Shown here one piece after another: positions 19,689-29,586 of a stretch of 64,000 nucleotides of DNA. The stretch spans positions 124,001-188,000 of the forward strand of contig NZ_JAKGAQ010000004.1 in NCBI RefSeq assembly GCF_021532615.1, in the 5' to 3' direction. The notes under the pieces were generated by a model that did not search any database, was not told the DNA's origin, and saw nothing but the letters and a program-made list of their open reading frames with translations. Source of the stretch: Octadecabacter dasysiphoniae (GTDB lineage Bacteria; Pseudomonadota; Alphaproteobacteria; Rhodobacterales; Rhodobacteraceae). The position numbers and the translations under genes are program-made. Position 1 is the stretch's first letter. Each line of letters starts with the position of its first letter.

Positions 19689-20664
19689 CCCCATCCTGTC
19701 CGTGCGCGACCTGTCTGTTGTCTTTGATGTGAAACTACAAAACGCATGGCCGTGGACGCCCCCGTTGAAATTACACGCGGTGTCAAAGCTCAGTTTTGAT
19801 TTGCAACCGGGCGAAACGCTGGGCCTTGTCGGGGAATCTGGATCTGGCAAATCCACGCTGGCCCGCGCGATCATCGGGACCATTCCAGTGACGTCCGGCG
19901 ATATCCTGTATAAGGGCCAAAGCCTGATGAAAATGGGTGCGCAAGAACGCCGCAAACACCGCCGCGACGTTCAAATGGTGTTTCAAGATCCTCTCGCCGC
20001 GCTGAACCCGCGCATGACGGTGGGCGATATCATCGCCGAACCACTGGTGACCCATGAACCACACACCCCGCGCAAACAGGTGAAAGCCCGCGTTGGGGAA
20101 TTGATGGAACGGGTCGGGTTGCTGCCCAACCTGATCAACCGTTACCCGCATGAATTTTCCGGTGGCCAGTGTCAGCGTATCGGCATTGCCCGCGCCTTGA
20201 TCCTGAAACCAAAATTGATGATCTGCGATGAACCTGTTTCTGCGCTGGACGTGTCGGTGCAGGCCCAAGTGGTGAACCTGCTGAAAGACATCCAAAAGGA
20301 CATGGGGCTGTCGATGATTTTCATCGCGCATGATCTGTCGGTGGTCAAACATATCTCTGACCGGATCGTCGTGATGTATTTGGGCCGCCCAATGGAAATT
20401 GGCCCAGCCAAGGCCGTTACCGCCATGCCAACCCATCCCTACACCCAAGCGCTGATTGCGTCTGTACCAATCCCTGATCCCAAGGCCGAACGCGCCCGCA
20501 CGCGCCCCGTTCTGGATGGGGATTTGCCAAGCCCGTTGGCCCCGCCGTCAGGTTGTGTGTTCCGTACGCGCTGCCCAAAAGTACAAGACGTGTGCGCGGG
20601 CAACCGTCCGGCAATGGAAATCAGCGCGTCCGAACAGATGGCCGCCTGTCCGTTTCATGGCTAG
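19681..20664 (+). CDS. oppF: Oligopeptide ABC transporter ATP-binding protein (OppF type)
   Basis: 327 residues from the ATG at 19681, which has GGAGGT upstream; the frame is open to 19630 but the extra residues overlap oppD and have no family match. Walker A GESGSGKST, signature SGGQCQR, Walker B LMICDEPVSALDV and C-terminal GCVFRTRCPKVQDVC are clear. It completes the importer. Its stop overlaps the convergent tamB stop by 4 bases. Confidence 0.95.
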   Translation: MSDPILSVRDLSVVFDVKLQNAWPWTPPLKLHAVSKLSFDLQPGETLGLVGESGSGKSTLARAIIGTIPVTSGDILYKGQSLMKMGAQERRKHRRDVQMVFQDPLAALNPRMTVGDIIAEPLVTHEPHTPRKQVKARVGELMERVGLLPNLINRYPHEFSGGQCQRIGIARALILKPKLMICDEPVSALDVSVQAQVVNLLKDIQKDMGLSMIFIAHDLSVVKHISDRIVVMYLGRPMEIGPAKAVTAMPTHPYTQALIASVPIPDPKAERARTRPVLDGDLPSPLAPPSGCVFRTRCPKVQDVCAGNRPAMEISASEQMAACPFHG

Positions 20665-23600
20665 TAGTCGCGCTCAAAGAAAATACCGACGCTGGTTTCA
20701 CCGTCTGACGCCACCGACCCACGGGCGGTAAAGTTGCGATCAATATCAATGTTAAGGTTGATTTCTGACGTGCCGCTCGTGCCGACGGTAATGTCGGTGT
20801 AGACCCTGTCTGAAATGTACTTGCCCGCGCGCACGGCGGCATTTCCGTCGTCATCCGTTACAAAATCCAGATCATCCAGATCAAGGCCTTCGCGCAGCCG
20901 GTTCACCACCCCACCATCGCCGGACCCCGCAAGCGTCGCGACAGCGGACGCCAATTGAACGGCCTGCAAGGGGCTGATGGATGACAGATCGCGCCCGAAC
21001 AAAAGCTGCGCAAGGACCTCGTCTTGTGGCAATTCGGGTGAGGATTCAAAACGGACTTCAATATCATCGGCAGGGCCTTCGACAATGATGCTGACAACCG
21101 TCCCAGTGCGGGTTTCGGATGTTGCGACAAGGCGCAAGAACGGAATGAAATCACCCTGAAGCTGGGCATATCCTTCGTCCAGATCAAAGCGTTGTCCAAG
21201 AATGCTCAGGCGGCCGCGCACAAGGTCAAATCGCCCGATCGGGACAATGTCGTTTGTGGTTCCCGTCAGGCGCAGTTGCCCGCCAAGTTCAGCATCAAGG
21301 CCGCGGCCACGTACGAAAATACGCGACGGTGCGCGCACATTTAAATCAATCGGGTAGGCGGGCCCCGCGGCCGCTGCTTCACCCGATGCACTTGGTGATA
21401 TACCCACGTCTGCCCGTGCAAGTGTTTCAGCCACACGGGTCGGAATGCCAAGATGGGTGACGGCAGGCAGGCTGCCCAAAGCGCTGACGCCCGTAGATGG
21501 CACCTGCACTTCGACGTCCCGCAGATCAATGTTTCCAGTGATGGACGCCCCACCCGCAAGAGGACCGGACACGACGACCTGCCCCCGTGCCGCCGCGCGA
21601 TACAACGTAGGATCGCGCAGCACGATATCGTTGATCGCCACAGTCAGATCACCGCGAAAGGGCGGATTTAAATCCACGGGCCCCGACAGGGTCAGATTGC
21701 CACCTGCCGTACTGGCCGCCGCGACATCAATCCGTGCGGTACCACCTGCCATTGTGATGGTGCCGCTTATATCCTCAAGCGATTGTTGAAGTGTCGGCGC
21801 GGACAAACGCGCATCGCTGATACGGATCGGTCCCCGTATCGAGTTCAGTGCCGGTGGCCCTTGAACGGATAAATCGAAGTTTGCCAGCCCGCGCACCTGG
21901 CGCGGCGCGATGTAAAGATTTGCAAGCGCAAGGGGAACAGAGCCTGTGACCGACATGTCCAGTTCCCCCGAATTGGACACGCGGCCTGTGGCGCGCGCGA
22001 CGGTCTGAACAGGGCCGTTAGCCTCGCCCGAGACCTGCCAACCCGCGGCGTCCTGACGTGCTGAAACATCTGCAACCAACGGCCCCGAAAAATCAGAAAC
22101 GAGGAGCGCCACATCGCGCAAACGCACCGACAGGTTTGCGGTTGTGTCATTGCCGGATGTTGCCACCGCGCCGGATGCCGTCAGATTTGGAAACACGACA
22201 TCCAGTGCATCAAGGCGCAGGCGGCCTGCTTGCGAAAGGCTGACGTTGGCGCTCATGCGGCCCAGACCTGCCAGAATACGATTGATCGCAACGCCCCCTG
22301 CCTGCAAATCGCGGGTGCGGGCTGTGACATCGGCATCCATCACACCGGTTGTCGTCGTGAACGTGCCGTCCAGATCGACCGACACGCCACCGCCAATCTG
22401 CTGCCCGACCAAATCGCTGTAGGCGCGCAATTCATCGATGTTGATCGCGCCGTCCCCGCGCAAAACGTATCCGCCCTCCAGCGGGGATGCGACACCCTGC
22501 ACGGTTGCTGTGGCATTCGGAGCGCTGAGCTCGGTGGTGAGCGTTACGTTGCCTTGCGGGTCGGTTTCGACATCAGCATTCAGAATAGCGGGGCCAGACA
22601 ATGACGGCGCCAGAATGTTGAGGTTATTGAGCTCTGCGTTGAATGTGGCCTGCGCGGTTTGGCCGACGATTTGTCCGCTGCCTTCTGCGATCACTGCACC
22701 GCTGGCAAGCCGCACCCGCCGAAGCCGTGTTCCCGTTGTATCGCGATCAACGCGCAGGGACACCACGGCGTCGCCCGCCAAAACAGGATCAATCTGAGCG
22801 ATGCCAAGCGCGAGGTCAGTTGTGCGGGCGGCCAAGAAGACATCAAAAATACCATCGAACGGCTGTAGCTCTCCGCGCATCCGCACAAGGCCCGATCCCG
22901 TCAGATCAAGCCCCGTCAACGCAGCAAACCGCGTGAAGTCCTCTGCATCAATGGTCAGTTCGGCGGTGGTTTGAAAACGGCCATCAGGCCCTTGAATAAC
23001 CGCATTGCCCTGGGCCATCAGGCCAGCACCATTGAGCGTAAAGTCGCGAACGATAAAAGGTTCTTCTTCGACGCGCCCGAACCCGATTGTCCCTTCGATG
23101 TTGCGCCCGATGGCCTGTGACAGCGCCGGATCATCCAACCCCAAACCCCGTGCGGCGTAATTCAGATCAGCGGAAAAGCGGCCCTGCGACCCGCCAGCGC
23201 CGGGAACGATGATACCGCCCCCCGAAATTGCGACGGCGTCCATCGACAGACCGTCGCGGCCAAGCGATGTTACGTCAAATGCCCCTGTCCACGCATCCCC
23301 GTCCGCCGCATCATATTGGACATTCAGTGACATCCCGCTGACTTCGGTCGGGGTGCCGCCGATGGGCAGCAGCACACGGTTTGCGCCACCGGATCCAAGC
23401 TGCCCGCGCAGATCAATCGCCTCGGGCCAGCCTTGTGCGTCAAACGCGGCAGACCCGCGCAACACCAATTGATCAGCGCCAACGATCAGGTTGGACAAAC
23501 GCAGCCCACCGAGACCAAAAGACGTGCCTTCTACCTTGAGGACAGTGTTTTCACCAAAAAACGTATCATATTGTGACGCCAGCATGGGGCGCAGATCACC

Positions 23601-24413
23601 CGTTAGATCAAGCGCGAAAGCCTGATCGATGGTGCCCGATGGCCGCGACAACCGAACGGTGCCTGTGATCCGATCAATGTCATCCGTTGCCAACGCGATA
23701 TCACCCATGAAATCGTCCAGTGGTGCGTCGCCAGACACCTCTAACCGCACGGCGGGACGATCTGGCAGGTTCAGAAGACGCGCGGCGATTCCATTTTGGC
23801 CTTCTTCGGCCAACAGGAACAACGCCAGTTGCCGCGACACTTCTGTGTAGGACGCATCAATGTCGAACCGTCCCTGTTTCTGATCCGTCCGTTCAAGAAG
23901 GATATTGGTGTTCGCCGCCCCGTCGATCAGCGAAACCGCCCCTTCAAATCGCGCTGTGATCGGTTCACCCAGCAAGGCCTCGGTCAACACGATTTCATCC
24001 GCTGAGACATCCTTGATTTCAACGGAGACCGGCAGTTCTGGCAGAGTGAATGGCGTCGCCTCGGCGCTGGGCAGGGCCGGATCGTTGGCGGGCGTTGGCA
24101 GGCGGATCAGTTCAATCCTGTCAGCCGTCAGGGCATCAACCTCGACGCGGCCTGACAACAGCGCGGATCGGTTCCATTGGATGGTAAGCCCATCCAGTTG
24201 CAACCAGATGCCGTCACTGTCGGCAATTGTAATGGCATCCGCCGTGGCCTCTGAACTCAGCGCGCCCTGAAAATTGATCAGACGAACGACCATATCCTCA
24301 TTCGAGATCGAATCCTCGATCAAGCCGGTGATAAAATCGCGGTCGTCTTCTGTTGATTGGGCAACAGCCGTCCCAGCCCAGATCACGCAAAGAATGGTGA
24401 AAAACCAGCGCAT
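20661..24413 (-). CDS. tamB: Translocation and assembly module protein TamB (DUF490)
   Basis: 1250 residues. An N-terminal signal/anchor (MRWFFTILCVIWAGTAVA) is followed by a very long beta-rich body of repeated strands, as in the AsmA/TamB lipid-transfer-like proteins. The C-terminal DUF490 domain ends in RGSVASDGETSVGIFFERDY, with the partner-binding terminal aromatic residue. TamB spans the periplasm and works with TamA in outer-membrane protein insertion and possibly phospholipid transport. It begins at the same base where tamA ends (4-base ATGA-type overlap), so the two are one operon. Confidence 0.93.
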   Translation of the reverse strand: MRWFFTILCVIWAGTAVAQSTEDDRDFITGLIEDSISNEDMVVRLINFQGALSSEATADAITIADSDGIWLQLDGLTIQWNRSALLSGRVEVDALTADRIELIRLPTPANDPALPSAEATPFTLPELPVSVEIKDVSADEIVLTEALLGEPITARFEGAVSLIDGAANTNILLERTDQKQGRFDIDASYTEVSRQLALFLLAEEGQNGIAARLLNLPDRPAVRLEVSGDAPLDDFMGDIALATDDIDRITGTVRLSRPSGTIDQAFALDLTGDLRPMLASQYDTFFGENTVLKVEGTSFGLGGLRLSNLIVGADQLVLRGSAAFDAQGWPEAIDLRGQLGSGGANRVLLPIGGTPTEVSGMSLNVQYDAADGDAWTGAFDVTSLGRDGLSMDAVAISGGGIIVPGAGGSQGRFSADLNYAARGLGLDDPALSQAIGRNIEGTIGFGRVEEEPFIVRDFTLNGAGLMAQGNAVIQGPDGRFQTTAELTIDAEDFTRFAALTGLDLTGSGLVRMRGELQPFDGIFDVFLAARTTDLALGIAQIDPVLAGDAVVSLRVDRDTTGTRLRRVRLASGAVIAEGSGQIVGQTAQATFNAELNNLNILAPSLSGPAILNADVETDPQGNVTLTTELSAPNATATVQGVASPLEGGYVLRGDGAINIDELRAYSDLVGQQIGGGVSVDLDGTFTTTTGVMDADVTARTRDLQAGGVAINRILAGLGRMSANVSLSQAGRLRLDALDVVFPNLTASGAVATSGNDTTANLSVRLRDVALLVSDFSGPLVADVSARQDAAGWQVSGEANGPVQTVARATGRVSNSGELDMSVTGSVPLALANLYIAPRQVRGLANFDLSVQGPPALNSIRGPIRISDARLSAPTLQQSLEDISGTITMAGGTARIDVAAASTAGGNLTLSGPVDLNPPFRGDLTVAINDIVLRDPTLYRAAARGQVVVSGPLAGGASITGNIDLRDVEVQVPSTGVSALGSLPAVTHLGIPTRVAETLARADVGISPSASGEAAAAGPAYPIDLNVRAPSRIFVRGRGLDAELGGQLRLTGTTNDIVPIGRFDLVRGRLSILGQRFDLDEGYAQLQGDFIPFLRLVATSETRTGTVVSIIVEGPADDIEVRFESSPELPQDEVLAQLLFGRDLSSISPLQAVQLASAVATLAGSGDGGVVNRLREGLDLDDLDFVTDDDGNAAVRAGKYISDRVYTDITVGTSGTSEINLNIDIDRNFTARGSVASDGETSVGIFFERDY

Positions 24414-26194
24414 CAGAATGCCTGACCAATGCCGATGTAAACCTCGAGCGATTGACCAGCGTCATCGCCGCTCACGGGGGTCGCAAGGTCAAGGCGGATC
24501 GGCCCGATGCCTGTGTTGTAGCGCACACCGATGCCGGCACCGGAATGCCATTCGCCGTCAGAAAACGGCACGCTGTCAGATCCGACAAAACCGGCATCAT
24601 AGAAACCAACGACGCCGAATGTATCGTTGATGTCCACGCGCGCCTCTAGTTGGGTGGCAAAGAACGCCGTGCCGCCAATTTCATTGCCACCGCCCAAATC
24701 CACGGCCAGCGATTGATAGGCTTGTCCGCGAACGGTTCCGCCGCCGCCGGAAAAGAACAAGTAGCTCGACGGAACCTCAGACGCATCCGCCCCGATAACC
24801 GACCCTATTTGCCCGCGCGCCGCCAACGTCACGCGGTCGTCCTCACCAAAGCTGCGATAGACACGGGCGTCACCGACGACCCGCGCACCACTGCCTGTAT
24901 CGCTAAGCCCGACAAATGGTGCGATGGAAAGGTTAGCGTAGTACCCACTGGTTGCATCGAACGCATCGTCACGCCGATCAATTGTGCCCGCAATGGGTAG
25001 GCTGAACAGGCTGTACGTCCGCGTTCCGAGCGCGTCCGTCGCCTCACCTGTTGCAAAGCCAACGCCGTATTCAAGGATCACATCGTCGCGCAGGCGCCGG
25101 ATGATGCCAACCTCAACACTGACATCGCGTTCAAAGAAAGACGGTTCATCAAGCTGCGAAATCGTGGCTTCGGTATAAAAATCGACGTCCTGTCGAAAGG
25201 TTGCGGGGCGCAAAAACGACACGCCGAGGGTGTAGTCAATTCCGCCTGTGCCGCCCGACAGGCCTGTTACTTCGCCTTCAACGCGCAACCGCTCTGCGCC
25301 ACCCAAAAGATTGCGGTGCATCCAAAAGCCCGACAACGTCAGGCCGGACACGGATGAAAATTCAGCGCCAATGCCGACGCGGCGGGGCGTTTGTTCAACC
25401 ACCGACAAGGTAACTGGCAGTGTGTCACCGTCTGCCGCATCGCCCTCAATCACAGTGGCAGACGTGAACGCCCCAGTGCGTCGCAAATTGTCCTCGGCGC
25501 GATCAATCATTGCGGGGTCAAATTGGCCACTGGGAATTCCCGCGATGGCGAGAACACGGTTCGTGCGCACGGCTTCATTGCCCTCAACGGACACTGTGCC
25601 GAATTTCAGCTCAGGGCCCGGATCGATAATCACGGACACATCCAGCGCTTCGTCGGGATGACGCGCGGTGATGGATTGACCAGCAGGTGCGGCCAAGGGG
25701 CGGCCTTCGTTGCGCCATGCATCCACCGCAGCAGCACTTGCATCCCCAACCACACCAGAGCGCGCCGTTTGCCCTGTCGCAAATGCCTCGGGCAGGGCCG
25801 TGCCACGGGCCAACGGTTCGATTTCGGCGCGCCCAAAGGTGAACCTTGGGCCCGGTGTGACCGATAGAACGACAGAATTGACCGACCCGCGCGGCACCAA
25901 TGGGTCCAGGCGCGATGCTTCTACGCCGTCCACCAATATTGAAATCGTACCGCCGTAAAAGCCCTCGGAATATAGCCCCGTCAGCAAGCGACTGTAATCT
26001 GCACGTGCGGCGGCAACGTAGTCTTGCGGCGCATCTGCCCCGTCTTCGGCCAAAGATAATGTAAGTGATGCTGCCGTCAGGGCCGTGCGTAAACTTTCGG
26101 AGGCATCAGGCGCGTTCAACTGCACGTTTTGTGCCGTCAACCCGAGCGGAAAAATCAATGCGCTCAGCGCCAGTGCCGTTCCCAATCTGCGCAT
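24413..26194 (-). CDS. tamA: Outer-membrane autotransporter assembly factor TamA (Omp85 family)
   Basis: 593 residues. A signal peptide (MRRLGTALALSALIFPLGLTAQ) precedes POTRA domains (for example PGPRFTFGRAEIEPL and GPELKFGTVSVEGN) and a 16-strand Omp85 barrel with the conserved GGTVRGQAYQSL and a C-terminal phenylalanine (YIGIGQAF). It is shorter than BamA (about 800 residues), which agrees with TamA. It partners with the adjacent TamB. Confidence 0.93.
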   Translation of the reverse strand: MRRLGTALALSALIFPLGLTAQNVQLNAPDASESLRTALTAASLTLSLAEDGADAPQDYVAAARADYSRLLTGLYSEGFYGGTISILVDGVEASRLDPLVPRGSVNSVVLSVTPGPRFTFGRAEIEPLARGTALPEAFATGQTARSGVVGDASAAAVDAWRNEGRPLAAPAGQSITARHPDEALDVSVIIDPGPELKFGTVSVEGNEAVRTNRVLAIAGIPSGQFDPAMIDRAEDNLRRTGAFTSATVIEGDAADGDTLPVTLSVVEQTPRRVGIGAEFSSVSGLTLSGFWMHRNLLGGAERLRVEGEVTGLSGGTGGIDYTLGVSFLRPATFRQDVDFYTEATISQLDEPSFFERDVSVEVGIIRRLRDDVILEYGVGFATGEATDALGTRTYSLFSLPIAGTIDRRDDAFDATSGYYANLSIAPFVGLSDTGSGARVVGDARVYRSFGEDDRVTLAARGQIGSVIGADASEVPSSYLFFSGGGGTVRGQAYQSLAVDLGGGNEIGGTAFFATQLEARVDINDTFGVVGFYDAGFVGSDSVPFSDGEWHSGAGIGVRYNTGIGPIRLDLATPVSGDDAGQSLEVYIGIGQAF

Positions 26195-26341
26195 GTCACT
26201 CGTACCTGATTTGTGTTTCGCCCACTCTATCGCAGTGACGGCGCGGGCGAAACGCGAAAGGGGCCATCAGCGCTCTGTTGCCGATCACTTTTTCGCACAC
26301 CGACGCTGGCGTTTTCGCACGCAGACGGGCAGGGTGCCGCT

Positions 26342-27319
26342 ATGACATATTTGATCGATAATTTGCAGTACGCCAACTGGTCTGAAACCATCTTTCGCCA
26401 GATGCGCGCTGGTGGCGTGGACGCCGTCCATGTGACGATCACCTATCACGAAAACTTTCGCGAAATGGTGCTTGAACTTGAGGCGTGGAACCGCCGGTTC
26501 GAACAGTTCCCGGACTTGATCATGCGGGGGACAACGGCTGCGGATGTTGAAACGGCACGCGCCACGGGGCGCACCGCGATTTTCTTTGGGTTTCAGAACC
26601 CTAGCCCAATCGAAGACGACATCGGATTGATTGAAATCGTGCATCAACTTGGCGTGCGGTTCATGCAATTGACCTATAACAACCAATCCTTGCTTGCGAC
26701 GGGGTGTTATGAGGACGACGACACCGGCCTGACGCGATTTGGCAAGCAGGCGGTCGCTGAAATGAACCGCGTGGGGCTGGTTGTCGATATGAGCCATTCG
26801 GGCGATCGATCCACGCTCGAGGCCATAGATGCGTCAGCGCGGCCCATCGCGATCACCCATGCCAACCCAAGTTGGTGGCATCCGGCACGGCGCAATTTCG
26901 GGCATGATGTGCTGTCAGCACTGGCCGCGCGGGGCGGGATGATGGGTTTTTCGGTGTATCCGCACCATCTGAAGGACGGCACTCAGTGCACATTGGCAGA
27001 TTTCTGCGAAATGGTGGCAGAGGCAGCATCGCGGTACGGCGCAGAGAACCTCGGGATTGGGACAGACCTGTGCCAAGATCAACCCGACAGTGTCGTCGAA
27101 TGGATGCGCGTTGGGCGTTGGTCAAAGGCCATTGATTACGGCGAAGGGTCCGCCGATGCGCCGGGTTTTCCTGACATGCCAAGCTGGTTCAATGACAACC
27201 GCGATTTTGGTAATATTCGTGAAGGATTGTCTGCCGTGGGTTTGTCCGCAACCGAAGTCGACGGGATTATGGGCGACAACTGGCACCGCTTTTATTCGGA
27301 AAATTTTGGACCTGTTTAA
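26342..27319 (+). CDS. M19 (renal/membrane) dipeptidase family protein, atypical metal site
   Basis: 325 residues from the ATG at 26342; the open frame from 26213 has no family match. Conserved M19 features are TYNNQSLLATGCYEDDDTGL, VDMSHSG, ITHANP and GIGTDLC. The usual N-terminal HxD metal motif is replaced: the equivalent stretch reads LIDNLQYANW. This variant occurs in a subgroup of proteobacterial M19 proteins and raises doubt that it is a binuclear zinc dipeptidase. It is divergent from tamA and upstream of two unknown genes with which it may cooperate. Confidence 0.8.
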   Translation: MTYLIDNLQYANWSETIFRQMRAGGVDAVHVTITYHENFREMVLELEAWNRRFEQFPDLIMRGTTAADVETARATGRTAIFFGFQNPSPIEDDIGLIEIVHQLGVRFMQLTYNNQSLLATGCYEDDDTGLTRFGKQAVAEMNRVGLVVDMSHSGDRSTLEAIDASARPIAITHANPSWWHPARRNFGHDVLSALAARGGMMGFSVYPHHLKDGTQCTLADFCEMVAEAASRYGAENLGIGTDLCQDQPDSVVEWMRVGRWSKAIDYGEGSADAPGFPDMPSWFNDNRDFGNIREGLSAVGLSATEVDGIMGDNWHRFYSENFGPV

Positions 27320-27386
27320 ACGTAACCCAAAGGCGTGGCTGCGCCACCCGCGATATTTTAGCGGGCACCTGTTTGAACCGTCGGTT

Positions 27387-27414
27387 TTGGGCCCTTGTTT
27401 GGTGGTTTTATACT
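27387..27414 (+). promoter_or_regulatory. Putative sigma-70 promoter for the 27449 gene
   Basis: TTGGGC (27387-27392), a 16-base spacer and TATACT (27409-27414) lie 35 bases before the ATG at 27449. The -10 is good and the -35 fair. It suggests the unknown two-gene module can be transcribed separately from the dipeptidase gene. Confidence 0.45.
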
Positions 27415-27448
27415 TTGCGGGTGTGATGGTCTCTGGCAAGGTGGCACC

Positions 27449-29095
27449 ATGTTGGATGATCAATCAGCTCCGGCAATGATGCCCCTGCGCGCGCCGTCAG
27501 ACGTGATGCGATTGCGGCGCATGGGGGCGTCGTTTCCCACGCGTTTGTCGTTCTTGCGCGTGTTGCTTCGCAGATTGGCGGGCGAAAATTCGCAGGTCAC
27601 GCGGCCTGTTTGGAACATGTGTGAAAACGGATTTGGGCATGCGGTCTATTCGATCACCTTGGGGGGGCATGTTTATTCCCTTGTCGCGGTGTCGACAGAT
27701 TTGCCCCCTGATCAACGCACAGACCGAGTGATCGCGACCGCCTGGGACAGTGCCTATGTTCTTTACGACGGGGTGCCCGATACGCAAGAAATTGCACGAA
27801 TTGTGGCCACCGCACCCCACCAGGAAGCATCGCGATACACAGAGAGTGATCTTGTTCTCAGCCGTGCCAACAAATCCGTGCGCTTGTTTGCACATGCCGT
27901 GGATGCGCTGCGGGCGGGCCGCCAACCGGACGCCGATCTGGTGCAGCAAACCGGATATCTGATGCGCACCACGGCGGTCTACGGTAACGGAAAGTTCGGG
28001 ATCGCGGATCGTGATGTTTTTGCAGATCGCCCTGGCCTCGGCGGGCCGTTTATGGCTGAAATGCTGACCGTTTGGTTGATCCGCGGATTTACCCACGACC
28101 TTGTTGAACACGTCGGCCAAGCACTCCTTGATCCGCACCTCAAACGCCACCTTGGAATTGGAAATTCGACGGGTCTGGGAATGGCCCCGTTTCTGGTGTC
28201 CCACCCTTTGTTGCTGAACGCGTGGATCACGGCCCGCGAAACGGCCCTTGCGCGGGTACGGGCGGTCGAGTTTCTAAGGGTGGATCAGATCGAACACCTG
28301 TACAATCTGATGTCGCGCGCGGCGCAACATATCGCGGAATGGAATGTGCCGGATAAAATCGGGCAAGGCCGGATCGACCAGATCCGGCAAGAATGGCCCG
28401 GGCTTACCGCGATCATGACCCCTGAATTAATGTCAGGTGGCTATCCGTTGGATCAGCTTTGGTCGGCTGCAGAAACCTGCGGGATTGATACGCAAGAATG
28501 CCTTGCGGCCTTGATGATCGAACCCTTTGGCGCACTTGTTGATGATCTGGCTGACGCAATGGCGACAGATCAAACCGCTACCCTGAACCCCGCCATGACA
28601 TGCGTGGAGCTTGGGGACGCTTTGGCGCGGGATTGGGCATGGGCGTTGTGTGACTACGCCGATCCCAAGGCCTGCCATCAATTTTGGTATGTGTCCGAAG
28701 CCAAGGCCGAACCGCGCCTTGGGTTGCGCCATGCCGAACCGGGTGCGGAGCTTGAAAGCCCCCTTGATATCGCCCGCCGCGTTGCAGATTTGGCGGCGGA
28801 TTTGCCAAAAACCGGCACCGTTGCGGCATTTCTTGCAGCCAACCCGCATCACCGCGCAGCCGTGCGCCGTGTTCAATCCCTGATCGCAGCGCCATATTCC
28901 GAAATTCGGGACAACTTGATTGGTCAGGACTGTCTGCCGATTGATATGCTGCGGTGTAAGCTTTCGTTCTTCGGGGCGGCGAAGTTTGACCCCAAATCAG
29001 ACCGCTGGACGCGCATCACCCTGTGTCAGGGTGCGCCGTTGCGTGATGAATTGGACAATGCAGATGATTGGTGGCTGCCCACCTTTGCGGCATGA
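27449..29095 (+). CDS. Large conserved protein of unknown function, partner of DUF3726 gene
   Basis: 548 residues from the ATG at 27449; I chose it over 27395 because it follows the promoter. No signal peptide or membrane segment is seen, so it should be cytoplasmic. I do not recognise a named domain. Notable stretches are VWNMCENGFGHAVYSITLGG, GKFGIADRDVFADRPGLGGP, GIGNSTGLGMAPFLVSHP and WYVSEAKAEPRLG. The density of Trp, His and Gly in these blocks suggests a substrate or cofactor pocket. Its stop overlaps the start of the DUF3726 gene (ATGA), which implies translational coupling and a joint function. Confidence 0.75.
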   Translation: MLDDQSAPAMMPLRAPSDVMRLRRMGASFPTRLSFLRVLLRRLAGENSQVTRPVWNMCENGFGHAVYSITLGGHVYSLVAVSTDLPPDQRTDRVIATAWDSAYVLYDGVPDTQEIARIVATAPHQEASRYTESDLVLSRANKSVRLFAHAVDALRAGRQPDADLVQQTGYLMRTTAVYGNGKFGIADRDVFADRPGLGGPFMAEMLTVWLIRGFTHDLVEHVGQALLDPHLKRHLGIGNSTGLGMAPFLVSHPLLLNAWITARETALARVRAVEFLRVDQIEHLYNLMSRAAQHIAEWNVPDKIGQGRIDQIRQEWPGLTAIMTPELMSGGYPLDQLWSAAETCGIDTQECLAALMIEPFGALVDDLADAMATDQTATLNPAMTCVELGDALARDWAWALCDYADPKACHQFWYVSEAKAEPRLGLRHAEPGAELESPLDIARRVADLAADLPKTGTVAAFLAANPHHRAAVRRVQSLIAAPYSEIRDNLIGQDCLPIDMLRCKLSFFGAAKFDPKSDRWTRITLCQGAPLRDELDNADDWWLPTFAA

Positions 29096-29586
29096 ACGAT
29101 CCCAAAACCATGTCATCAAACGAGGTTGAAACCCTTGTCTTCAAAGCTGCCCGCGGCGGTGGTTTGCCGCTCGGCTATGCCGAGGATTTGGCCACCGCAA
29201 CGCAGTACTTGGATCTCGAAAGCCTTACGCGTTGCCCGTGTTCGGGTGCGCGGCCAGATGCAATTGCAATCCAGACGGCACTCGATTTCGTCATGGCTGG
29301 TGACGCCCCCCAAACCGTAGGGGCCGACGCAGGTTTGATCCAAGCTTACGTCGCCGCTGCGCAAAGATGTTGGCAAAAACGGCTGATCTGGAATGCCACT
29401 GCAACGGGCGCGGTTTTTGAGAAATTCGAAGACAGTTCGCCGGACATGAGCATGAAACAAGGCCGCCGCAGCGTGCAGCCGGACCTCGCGAAACACCTTT
29501 CCGAAATGGCTGCAAAACTCCTCGTGCCGGAAACTGATGCGTCCCGTGCGGCGGGGGCAGGGGCGGGGCTTACCGATAACGATTAG
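29092..29586 (+). CDS. DUF3726-type protein
   Basis: 164 residues starting at the ATG that overlaps the previous stop. The opening [27 protein letters not shown] is the pattern I associate with DUF3726. It is a small soluble protein with no known activity. Coupling to the 27449 gene and the neighbouring M19 protein suggest a three-gene metabolic or modification module. It ends convergently with truA, overlapping by 4 bases. A second ATG at 29110 is a possible alternative start. Confidence 0.7.
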   Translation: MNDPKTMSSNEVETLVFKAARGGGLPLGYAEDLATATQYLDLESLTRCPCSGARPDAIAIQTALDFVMAGDAPQTVGADAGLIQAYVAAAQRCWQKRLIWNATATGAVFEKFEDSSPDMSMKQGRRSVQPDLAKHLSEMAAKLLVPETDASRAAGAGAGLTDND

